NCBI GenBank assembly: GCA_950097015.1
Contig: CATNEN010000039.1
Location: forward strand, 5,348,501-5,412,500
DNA: 64,000 nt
Reading direction: 5' to 3'
DNA from: Macrostomum hystrix
Taxonomy: Eukaryota > Platyhelminthes > Macrostomidae
Below the pieces are notes generated by a model. That model searched no databases, was not told where the DNA came from, and saw nothing but the letters and a program-made list of their open reading frames with translations. Shown in pieces: positions 11,701-23,700 of this stretch. Both the position numbers and the translations under genes were made by a program. Each line of letters starts with the position of its first letter. Within the stretch, counting starts at the first letter, position 1.

Positions 11701-14700
11701 TCTAGCTTGAGTAGTTTCCCAGTTTGTCTATTCATTCGCTAGAATGTTAGATCGCTACAGTACTGACAACCGCCTATTCATGAGGTCGATGTGGGCCAGA
11801 TCCGAACCCTGATGCAACTAACTGACTAGTGAAAACTTGGCTTCCAATTTAGGCGAGACAGTCAATGCTGCGCTATCTATATCTCCTAAGATATCTACAA
11901 TCAATAAGGTAACGATAAAAATGTAGAACAGGTAACTAGCCTTACCCCTTGCCTAACAGGTAATAAACATTAACCCTTGCCTAACAGGTAATAAACCTTA
12001 ACCCTTGCCTAACAGGTAATAAACATTAACCCTTGCCTAACAGGTAATAAACCTTAACCCCTTGCCTAACAGGTAATAAACCTTAACCCCTTGCCTAACA
12101 GGTAATAAACCTTAACCCCTTGCCTAACAGGTAATAAATCTTTACCCCTTGCTAGGTGATAACAGGCAACAGTTAACAGGTAACAAACATTACACCTGTC
12201 TAACTGGTAACGACAGTTGACAGTTGTCTAACAGGTGCTGAATATTGCAACAAATTTCCAGCCGAAAACTCACCGCCCTGTGCAATGCGAATGTTCGAAT
12301 TGTGTAATAAGCCAGCTCGAGTGTATCCAGCAGGCTGACAGTCATGTAGTCAAACATCTCGGCCCCCTTAGCTGGCCAGTACATGTCGCACTTGACCCGT
12401 GAGCGCTCCTCTAGTCTGGTCATCATCACCACGGTGCTAGTTTTCTGCTCCCAGACCATGCGCCAGAAATCGCCGATAGTGTCAGGCAGCGGCCCCTGGG
12501 TGGCGATGTACGCGTTCTGCCGCCTGTAGCCATCCATATAGTTGGCGTTGATGTAGTCGCTGCCAGGACAACCGTCTATGGACTGGAGCACAACCCGCGA
12601 ATGATCGTAGGCTATGACATTTGCATAGCGATTCTTGGCCTTGTTCACGTCCAGGTTGGAGTTCTCCCAGGTGAATTGTTGCCCCGGATCGATGGACTCG
12701 TACTCGGCCGAGAATTTCAGATTGTCGCTGGCCTTCAGACTGGCGACGTGGTCGATGAGCTGGGCCACTGGCACCGGCGGATGGCTGCTGAGGGCTGCAT
12801 ACAATTGGATGAGTTGTGCAATTTTAAATATGAAAATTAGCAGAAACATCTATTTCATGCTGCGTCACACGTCCGAAGAACACCAGTCACCAATGGGCTC
12901 GTGCTTGGAAGAAATACCCCCAGCAGTGTGTCATTTACGGAATCTAAGAATTATAGATATCAATTCAAAGTTCTTTACATGCCTAATTTTTTCAAAGCAT
13001 GCTAACTAAATGACGCACGCAGTGTTCCACATTCTGAGCCTGAAAAGTAGACAATATATATATTTCTAATTCGTTTTGTGAAACAAAAAATTCCAAATTA
13101 ATAATTTTATGTCTAAATGCAGACGCTATCGTGGATCGCCAAAAGACAGTTAGAGTGAAACCTAATTCTAGCAGTAGGACTCCTCCATCGGAGGACTTTA
13201 GTAAAACCTAGGGCCAGCGGAACTCCTCCTTCGGAGAACTTTAGTAAAACCTAGGGCCAGCGGAACTCCTCCTTCAGAGAACTTTAGTAAAACCTAGGGC
13301 CAGCGGAACTCCTCCTTCAGAGAACTTTAGTAAAACCTAGGGCCAGCGGAACTCCTCCTTCAGAGAACTTTAGTAAAACCTAGGGCCAGCGGAACTCCTC
13401 CTTCGGAAGATTTTACTAAAACCTAGGGCCAGCGGACTCCACTCTTGAAGGATTTTACTAAAACCTAGGGCCAGCGGACTCCACTCTTGAAGGATTTTAC
13501 TAAAACCTAGGGCCAGCGGAACTCCTCCTTCGGAAGATTTTACTAAAACCTAGGGCCAGCGGACTCCACTCTTGAAGGATTTTACTAAAACCTAGGGCCA
13601 GCGGAACTCCACTCTTGAAGGATTTTACTAAAAACCTAGGGCCAGCGGAACTCCACTCTTGAAGGATTTCACTAAAACCTAGGGCCAGCGGACTCCACTC
13701 TTGAAGGATTTTACTAAAACCTTGGGCCAGCGGAACTCCACTCTTGAAGGATTTTACTAAAACCTAGGGCCAGCGGACTCCACTCTTGAAGGATTTTACT
13801 AAAACCTAGGGCCAGCGGACTCCACTCTTGAAGGATTTCACTAAAACCTAGGGCCAGCGGACTCCACTCTTGAAGGATTTTACTAAAACCTAGGGCCAGC
13901 GGACTCCACTCTTGAAGGATTTTACTAAAACCTAGGGCCAGCGGAACTCCACTCTTGAAGGATTTTACTAAAACCTAGGGCCAGCGGACTCCACTCTTGA
14001 AGGATTTTACTAAAACCTAGGGCCAGCGGACTCCACTCTTGAAGGATTTTACTAAAACCTAGGGCCAGCGAACTCCTCCTTCGGAGGATTTTCGAGCAGA
14101 TTCTTGCGTCAGGATAGGGCTGAAGATCCAGTCCTGAATATTTGCTATAGAACTTCTCCTTCTTCAGACAATTAGTATCCACACTGAGCTCGTTTAGCAG
14201 AACAAATTTGAGATATTTATCGAGTCAAAGAATCTTACCTGGTGTCTGGAAATTGATTCGCCTCAGCTCTACTGGATCAGTCGGTCCGTAATGATGAGTA
14301 GTCGTGGCGGAGCTACCAGCCGAGCACAATGACAAGGTTGGCAAAGTGCCAACATGGTTAGACGACTGCAGCGTACCGAACTGCTGCTGCTGCTGCTGCT
14401 GACGCTGCAGCGTACCAGAGCCAACAACCGACTGCAGAGTTCCACCGCCGGCGCCGGACGCTGTGCAAAAGCTGGTGGAATTCTGCTGCTGATTGGAGAT
14501 TAGCGGCTGCTTGAGAGACGGCTCGACCAGGACCTGCAGCGGCTGCCGATTCGAATGCGCCCCGGATCCGTTGCGGAAGTTTCTGCCCCGCTCGGTGCCT
14601 TTTCTGCAGGAGGGCAGGAGATCATTGAGGAATGCGACTCAGTCTACTCCGCTGATACACCGAGTACACGCTGGCACACACTCACACAAGAGACTTTCTC

Positions 14701-17700
14701 AGGCAGTGTACACTCTCACTGTACGTTCTGTCAGCGGCTGCGCCTAAAATTAGGACTCCATCATAGTTAAACTTTGCTAATTATTGATTCTCTTTCAAAC
14801 TTGATCAAGCAAAATGAAAAAGTTTCATTGAGTTAGGAGCAGCCGCGATACCACAGCACACACCCAGTGCATCTCGGGTGCGTGCAAAACACAGAGGTCA
14901 GCCAACTGGGTGTGTTGAGCGAGTTTGCTCAAATTAAACGGCCCACGCGCGCGCAGAGTCATAAATTTTGAGTCGGTGATGGAAGCGGTTAAGTTGTGCT
15001 CGTAGTTTTGGTGGAAGCTACAATTTTGGAGTTGCTGTTTCCGAACGAAAAGCAGTCGTTAAAAACAAAAACACTTTCATGCAGTCCTGAATTGAGCTCA
15101 TTGCTGCTTTAAAGCAATAGTACATTTGATGATAAATTAACTACGCGATGGCCTCGATAAACTGCTGTCATGTGTTTGTTGTCTGCAACCGAAAAACTGG
15201 TCGAATGAAATAAAATTTGAAGACAAGAACGCGTCTGACAAGGAACAATGCGGTTGAGATCTAGGTCGGTTTGTTACGCATGATACACCCTATGTCACAG
15301 ATGGCACCATTTTACCATTTCTGCCATGAGTCTATGAGTCAAGAATGAGTCCGCAACGAGTCTACTAAAAGTTATAAAGAGTAGTCAACAATGATTCTAC
15401 CGAATGAGTCTACCATGAGTCTACCATGAGTCTACCATGAGTCTACCATAAGTCAACCATGAGTCTACCATGAGTAGTTTACTATGAGTCTACCATAAGT
15501 CAACCATGAGTCTACCATGAGTAGTTTACTATGAGTCTACCATAAGTCAACCATGAGTCTACCATGAGTAGTTTACTATGAGTCTACCATGAGTAGTTTA
15601 CCATAGGTCTACCATGAGTCTGCTGTGAGGCTAGCATGAGTCTGCTGTGAGGCTAGCATGAGTAGTTTACCCTGAGTCTATCATAGCTCACCTGCCGCAG
15701 ACGAAGCATCCCAGAGCAATGCAGCCGACTGTGATGCAGACCACAGCAGTCAGACCAAGCGCCGATGTCACCAGCACCACAATCAGCGTGAAATAGCTGC
15801 CCTCGTTGGATGCCCGACTCGGCGTTGCCACGGGAATGTGCGTGCCAAAGGCCTCCGACCACGGACTGTAGGTGCAGATGTCCCTCTCAGACTCCAGGCA
15901 GGCTGCGAGGAAGGACTGAACGATTGGGTTGGGATTGGTGCTGATAGTTTGGGATATTTTCAGATTTAAGATTGGGATGTAATAATATTGCATAATGGGA
16001 CGTTGTAGGAGGGGAGACTGTAGGATGGAATGTTGTGGGCTAAGATATTGTAGGCTAGGATATTGTCAGACGGGATATTTTAGGATGGGATATTTTAGGA
16101 TTGGATATTTTAGGATGCGAAAATTTTAGATGGGATGTTTTAGGATGGGGTATTTTGGGATGGGATATTTTAGGAAGGAATATTTTAAAATGGGATTTTT
16201 TAGGATGGGATATTTTTATATGAGATATTTTAGGATAGGATATTTTAGGATGGGATATTTTAGGATGAGGTTTTTTAGGATGGGATATTTTAGATTGGGA
16301 TATTTTAGGATGAGATATTTTAGGATGGGATATTTTAGGATGGGATATTTTAGGATGTCATATTTTAGGAGTGGATATTTTAGGATGGGATATTTTAGGA
16401 TGGGATAGTTTAGGATGGGATATTTTAGGATGTCATATTTTAGGAGTGGATATTTTAGGATGGGATATTTTAGGATGGGATAGTTTAGGATGGGATATTT
16501 TAGGATGTCATATTTTAGGATGGGATGGTTTAGGATGGGATATTTTAGGATGTCATATTTTAGGATGGGATAGTTTAGGATGGGATATTTTAGGATGTCA
16601 TATTTTAGGATGGGATAGTTTAGGATGGGATATTTTAGGATGGGATATTTTAGGATGGGATATTTTAGGATGGGATATTTTAGAATAGAAAACTGTAGGA
16701 TTCTAAACTATGGGAAGAAGTGACTGGTAACAGTCAGCTCAAAAATAGTCAGCAAACCTTGTACGCGGCGCCGGCCTGCAGCGGCTTGTTGAACGCTCGC
16801 CTCGTTGAGCCGCAAGTCTCCGCAGACAGGCCGGAGCCCAGCCTGAACTCGATGTAGCCTGCAGGCTGGTCAGCCGCGGCAGCCAGGCTGATGGACAACT
16901 GGCGAAATCGCTCTGCCGTGAAGCAGGCGGCGATGTACGGCTCCTTGGAGCTTGCCACGCGCAGGTCGACACTGATGGTCTCCAGGTCGCTGCGCTGGAA
17001 CAGCAGGTCCTGGCTGGTCGCTGATGCAGCTTCAGGAGCCACGACCAGGACGTAGCGTTTTACTACGCCGATTCGATCCGTTGCCCGACGCATTCGCAGC
17101 GTTATTATCTGCTGCGCAACTTCCTTGTCCACGGCCAGCGGCGGCTCCAGCCTCTCAGGCGGGAGGCTGTCAGTTTCGCAGGTCACCTCGGCGGAGGCTT
17201 GGCGACGACTGCTCATCGGACCAGAGAATCTGAGACGGGCGATAGATAAGCCATCGAATTCCACAGCCATTGTCCCCCGTCAAATCCAGCCTGTGACAGC
17301 CACAAACCCTGCCCCTCACACCCACAAACCCTGCCCCTCACACCCACAAACCCTGCCCCTCACACCCACAAACCCTGCCCCTCACACCCACAAACCCTGC
17401 CCCTCATACCCACAAACCCTGCCCCTCACACCCACAAACACTGCCCCACACACCCACAAACTCTGCCCCTCACACCCACAAACCCTGCCCCTCACACCCA
17501 CAAACCCTGCCCCTCACACCCACAAACCCTGCCCCTCACACCCACAAACCCTGCCCCTCACACCCACAAACCCTGCCCCTCACACCCACAAACCCTGCCC
17601 CTCACACCCACAAACCCTGCCCCTCACACCCACAAACCCTGCCACTATTACCCACAAACCCTGCCCCTCATACACACAAACCCTGCCCCTCATACACACA

Positions 17701-20700
17701 AACCCTGCCCCTCACACCCACAAACCCTGCCCCTCACACCCACAAACCCTGCCCCTCACACCCACAAACCCTGCCCCTCATACCCACAGACCCTGCCCCT
17801 CATACCCACAAACCCTGCCCCTCATACCCACAAACCCTGCCCCTCATACCCACAAGCCCTGCCTCTCAAACCCATCATTTCACAATGAAGACACAGCGGA
17901 GTCAACAAACCTGGCTGTAACTCGAATGTTGTATTTGGTGTTTGGCTGCAGTTCAGGCTTTGTTCTAAACTGAAATTCCTCAGCCCGCATGTCTGCAAGC
18001 GGCACCTCTTTCTCCGGGCTTGGCCAGCTAGTCTGCTGTTCGAGGCCGGAGTCGTCGATGAAGCGGCTGCTGGCCGTGAAGTTGTAGACGAACGATTCAA
18101 GGCCCTCGGCGTCAACAGGCCGCAGCCAGCGCAGGCCGAGGCTGTTCGGCCGGTTTTCCAGGCAGCGCAGGTCGCGCGGCGCTTCGCGATTGAACTGGCG
18201 CAGCAGGTGCGGCTCGGAGACGGGGCCCACGGCTGTGCCGTCCTGGCTCAGCCACTGAAATCTCAGGCTGTACTCGGAGCCCGGCTCCAGGTTGGCGAGG
18301 ATGAAGGGCTGAGCCGACAGGCCACCAACTCGCCTCTTTTCGTAGGCCTCGATCGGGGCGCTGGGGTCCGGGCTAAACAGAACTCGCATGTCGGCTATGA
18401 CTGTCTGAGCTGCCGACTGCGGCTGCTGCTGCTGCTGCTGCTGCTGCTGCGGCGGTAGAGACCAACCAATGCGGACACTTGTTGGGCTAAACCGATTTAA
18501 AACTATGCGGGAGGGCGGTGCTGCTGACTGCGGCTCCTGACGCAATCTCACCTGGATTAGACAGGTGATTAACAGGTGGCGAATGAAGCTAGCAAAGATT
18601 TACACTCCCACAATGAGCTACAGGACGCACATCCCTAATGAGCTACATCCTCACCCTCACAATGAGCTACGTACTCACAATGAGCTACATCCTAACAATG
18701 AGCTACATCCTAACAATGAGCTACATCCTAACAATGAGCTACATCCTCACAATGAGCTACATCCTCACAATGAGCTACATCCTCACAATGAGCTACATCC
18801 TCACAATGAGCTACATCCTCACAATGAGCTACATCCTCACAATGAGCTACATCCTCACAATGAGCTACATCCTCACAATGAGCTACATCCTCACAATGAG
18901 CTACATCCTCACAATGAGCTACATCCTCACAATGAGCTACATCCTCACAATGAGCTACATCCTCACAATGAGTTTGAATCCGGGGCACTCACAGGCATCT
19001 CATCCGAGTAAGGTCCAGGTCCGGCGGAGTTCCAAGCCCTGACCTTGAACAGGTATTTCCTAGTTGGATCCAGGTCGCGAATGACGGCGCTGGACTCGTG
19101 CGCGCTGATGTTGCGAGCTTTGGCAGACGCCGCCGGGTGAGCGCCGAGCGGCCAGTAGCTGACCTCAGTCTGGGTGATCTGCCCGTTCCGGCCAATTATG
19201 CTAGGCTTGAGTACGGACACCTCTACGGATGTCTCCGACTTTGTACTGACTGAGAAGGACTCCGGCTTCAGCGAAGGGGCTGCGGGTGATTTTCAAATAC
19301 GATCAGAGAGTCATTCACTGAAGTATGCAACACTTTGAGTGCATTTGCATCCATTTCATGCATTTGCATGAAATTTACGACCCTTGAGTGCCAACCTCCA
19401 AGACAGAGTGAGTGTGTACACTCGTGTGTGCCTGCGTACAGTAACTGTGTGCGCGTGTGCTCAGGAGTCAGCGGAATGGGCAGAATTGATCCTCGCTGGC
19501 TGCGGGTCTAGTGTCACCAAATGATTGCCCTCCTGCAGTTATTATTATTATTATTACAAGTTGTATTTATGACACGAAACCCATAATCATTGCTGCTGAC
19601 ACTCACGAATCTCTTTGACAGCCGCAAGGCAGGTGATGCTCTCTCCGAATCCTTCGTTATTCCTGGCCGACAGGCTGAAATTGTACACGGCGCCAAAGAG
19701 GACGTCCTTGCCGAACAGTGTGAAGGAGGTTCGATCTTTGCCCACTGGCAGGGCCGTGTCGCCAACTATTCCTAGCAGATCGGGCGGGTCAGTGACTCGA
19801 TAGAGCAGGCGGTACTCTTCAATCCGGGAGCCCCTCAGAGTGTCCGGAGCCAGCCAGTTCAAGTCGATGCTGGCCGAGCTGGGCGAATAGCGGACCAACG
19901 CCTCGAAGCGTTTGGGCGCCGATGGCACTGAAATGCAGGCAGATTCAACGCCGTTGCAGTCCAACTCATTGGCGAATCGCGGCCCCGGCCACTGCTGCGC
20001 CCCGGCGCCTAGCAACAGCAGCAGCAGCAGCAGCACATTCAGGAACATTCTCTCAAGCGGTGTTTATTTTCAAATTTCTACTTCCAAAGCATCGCTTCAA
20101 TTTGCGTGGGTGGGTATTTTCTAGCTGGCCTTTCTATTGAGCTTCGCCAGTGCTGCCGTAAAATTTATCCCCCAGTCTCCACTCGTTCTCTCCCCCCGTC
20201 TCTATGGGTCCTTCATCAAGCACTTCACAGTGCGAGCCCTCCGTGAATAGGCGTCTCGCCGCGCTGTGGGAGGCTGTCGGCGGGAGAGGGCAGAGCCAGC
20301 CAGACGAGAAGAGGCTGCGGAGGAGGAGGGGATGCCAGAAGCTACGCGGCGTGACCAGCGTTCCGTTTCAGCTGGCACAGCGGCGCTGGAGACTGAAAAG
20401 GGGATTTGCTCTCCTCCCTGCCTGTCCAATCGCGCGCATACAGATCCCAGATCCCAGGCCTCCAAGATGTGTCTCTCCCTCCCCCTCAATTCCTTCTGGC
20501 CTCTCCTTCCCTGTAGCAGAGCTGAGAAAGATTTTGGAACAAATTCGAGCCGCTAAGGCACAAACAGCTGCCCTACTCAACATGGACTCCTAAACCCCAG
20601 CACCTCGCAGACTGGTACAGCTGGCTGGAAAAGTAGCTCGACGGCTGACGTCATCTAGATAGAAATTTTGAAGACAAAATTCATAAATCGGATCAACTTT

Positions 20701-23700
20701 TTGACCAATCAAATGTTCGCACAGGCTTCTCCACCTCCGCGGGTGCAAGCATTTAGAAGTCCCTGCTTCTCCACCTCTGCGGGTGCTAGCATTTAGAAGC
20801 CCCTGATTCTCCACCTCTGCGGGTGCTAGCATTTAGAAGTCCCTGCTTCTCCACCTCTGTGCGTGCTAGCATTTAGAAGTCCCTGCTTCTCCACCTCTGC
20901 GGGTGCTAGCATTTAGAAGTCCCTGCTTCTCCACCTCCGCGGGTGCTAGCATTTAGAAGTCCCTGCTTCTCCACCTCTGCGGGTGCTAGCATTTAGAAGT
21001 CCCTGCTTCTCCACCTCCGCGGGTGCTAGCATTTAGAAGTCCCTGCTTCCAACACTGGCAAACATTGGCTTGAGAATAATGCATGTTAGCCAGATAAAGC
21101 CTTGCACCTGCAGCTGATTGACTAATTCATTTTCAGGTCCAGTGTAATTCTTGTACTCAAAATAACACAGTATTGCTCAGATCCCAGATCTAGATTTGAC
21201 TGGATTTTCTTCTGGGATATTGCCATCGAAATGCTCAGGCTCATTAATCAATGCCCGAATCCCCGAAGGCCCGCCGCTGCCGTTCTGTTCCCCATAATTA
21301 TGCGGCCTGGCTGCACTGGGCCCTGGCTGTTTGCCGTTTCCCGACTTTACAGATTTCCCTACTTTGTTTCCCAGCCTTTTCTCTTTCCCTCTTTCCCAAT
21401 CCCACTTCCCACTCTACCCTTCCCTACCCCATTCTATCCCTTCCTACCCCATTCTACCCCTTCCTACCCCATTCTACCCCTTCCTACCCCATTCTACCCT
21501 TTCCTACCCCATTCTACCATTTCTCCCCCCATTCTACTTCTTTCTACCCCGTTCCACCATTCCTACCCCAATCTACGCTTTCTATCCCCATTCTACCCTT
21601 TCTCACCCCATTCTACCCTTTCATCCCCCATTCTACCCCTTCCTACCCCATTCTACCCCTTCATACCCCATTCTACCCTTTCTCACCCCATTCTACTTCT
21701 TCCTACCTTATTCCACCATTCCTACCCCAATCTACCCTTTCATCCCCCAATCTACCCTTTCATCCCCCATTCTACCCTTTCCTACCCCATTCTACCCTTT
21801 CATCCCCCATTCTACCCTTTCCTACCCCATTCTACCCTTTCATCCCCCATTCTACCCTTTCATCCCCCATTCTACCCTTTCCTACCCCATTCTACCCTTT
21901 CATCCCCCATTCTACCCTTTCTCCCCCCATTCTACCATTTCTCCCCCCATTCTACTTCTTTCTACCCCGTTCCACCATTCCTACCCCAATCTACGCTTTC
22001 TCTCCCCATTCTACCCTTTCTCCCCCCATTCTACCACATCGTTCCCTATTCTACCCTTTCTACACCTATTCTACCCCATTCTACCCTTTCTTCCTTTTCC
22101 CTAATTCCTCTCTTTCCTTTTCTTCTCTCTCTAGCTTTCCTCCGCTTTCCTCTCCTGCTGTCTTCCACCGTACACTTTCTCCCAGTAAAACAGCAAAAGT
22201 TCACTGCAGGCAGTCTGCCTATTTCAGGGCAATGCGCTGGGACAAGTGTGTCCCATTTTCTGTCAGCCGTCAAAACCGCGGTCAGAGAATTTCGAGTCTT
22301 TCCAACCTTTGTGACGAATTAAATAATTTATTCATCACTCTAAGTGAATGATTGGCAGTAGACTGCGATTCATAAATTAATAAGCAGGATCCGCAGTTGC
22401 TTCAATGCTGATTGTCAGGTATGCAGACGAAGAATTAGTAAATAATATTCATCAATTTCGATGCCTTCTATGCACAGCTTCGGTCTGATTCTCTTTATTC
22501 GAATAGATTAAATTCTCTTGAAGGAGAGTTACATTTGTGAATAGAATCTGCACTAAGATTGGGAGCCTTTGGGCTTTTAAGAATCCCATCTAAGCTGTTT
22601 AGGAGGCAGAGATGAAGGGAGCGCAGAGATGAAGGGAGAGGCAGAGATGAAGGGAGAGGCAGAGATGAAGGGAGAGGCAGAGATGAAGGGAGAGGCAGAG
22701 ATGAAGGGAGAGGCAGAGATGAAGGGAGAGGCAGAGATGAAGGGAGAGGCAGAGATGAAGGGAGAGGCAGAGATGAAGGGAGAGGTAAGATTCTAATCCC
22801 CAGTGAGTCCAGAGGAGCACATCACACAGGCAGCCAAGCCCAGCTGAAAGCAACGACGTGTCCGCCGAATCCTAGCTAATAGTCTCTCCTAGCAGCAGCA
22901 AGAAACAGCCCCTTGTTTCTTGTCTTCGCGGTTTCTCGAGTTTCTCGAGTTTGAGCACATCGCCCTGAGCAGAGTCGCTGGGGGACTCAAGATGAAGATG
23001 ATGATGCTGGGGTGGGGTGGGGGTAGTTTGGGAAAATTGGAAAAAAGCCTCCTACCCAGCCTCAGTCGCCAGCAAGCGAGTGGACACCGCGGTGCTAAGC
23101 TGCTGAAATCGATGCGGGCAAGCAGGCAAACGAATGGAGTTTGTCAGTGTCAGAAAACTTGTTAAGGCTGAGGTGGGGCTTTGTAAGGGGACAGAATGAG
23201 AATAAGGGAAATATGTTCCCTCCCTTTAGCTCCTCTTCTCCCAATCCGTCTCGCAAATACTTCCCATTTCCCATGCATTCCTATGGCAATTCGCATTCGT
23301 ATTGCACTTGCAAGGAAGAAATAAAATATTGCCCCACTCCCACGTTAACAGACAGCATGAAATCCCTGCATTTCAATCTGCGCTGAAAGCTAACCCGTTG
23401 GGGATTGTGGGATAATGTAACCTCTCTTTCATCCTCTTCTGGTGATCAATTTCTGGTTCATCCAAGACAAAAGTACAAGTACAAATTGATCCCTAGATTC
23501 TCCCATGATCACTAGATTCTCCCATGATCCCTAGATTCTCCCATGATCACTAGATTCTCCCTTGATCCCTAGATTCTCCCATGATCACTAGATTCTCCCT
23601 TGATCCCTAGATTCTCCCATGATCACTAGATTCTCCCATGATCCCCAATTCTCCCCTGATCACTAGATTCTCCCATGATCCCTAGATTCTCCCATGATCT

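Noticed and set aside
21231-22351. Overlapping 257- to 366-residue plus frames rich in Pro, Phe and Ser
   Set aside because: Approximately 20-bp C/T-rich array in phosphatase intron 12.
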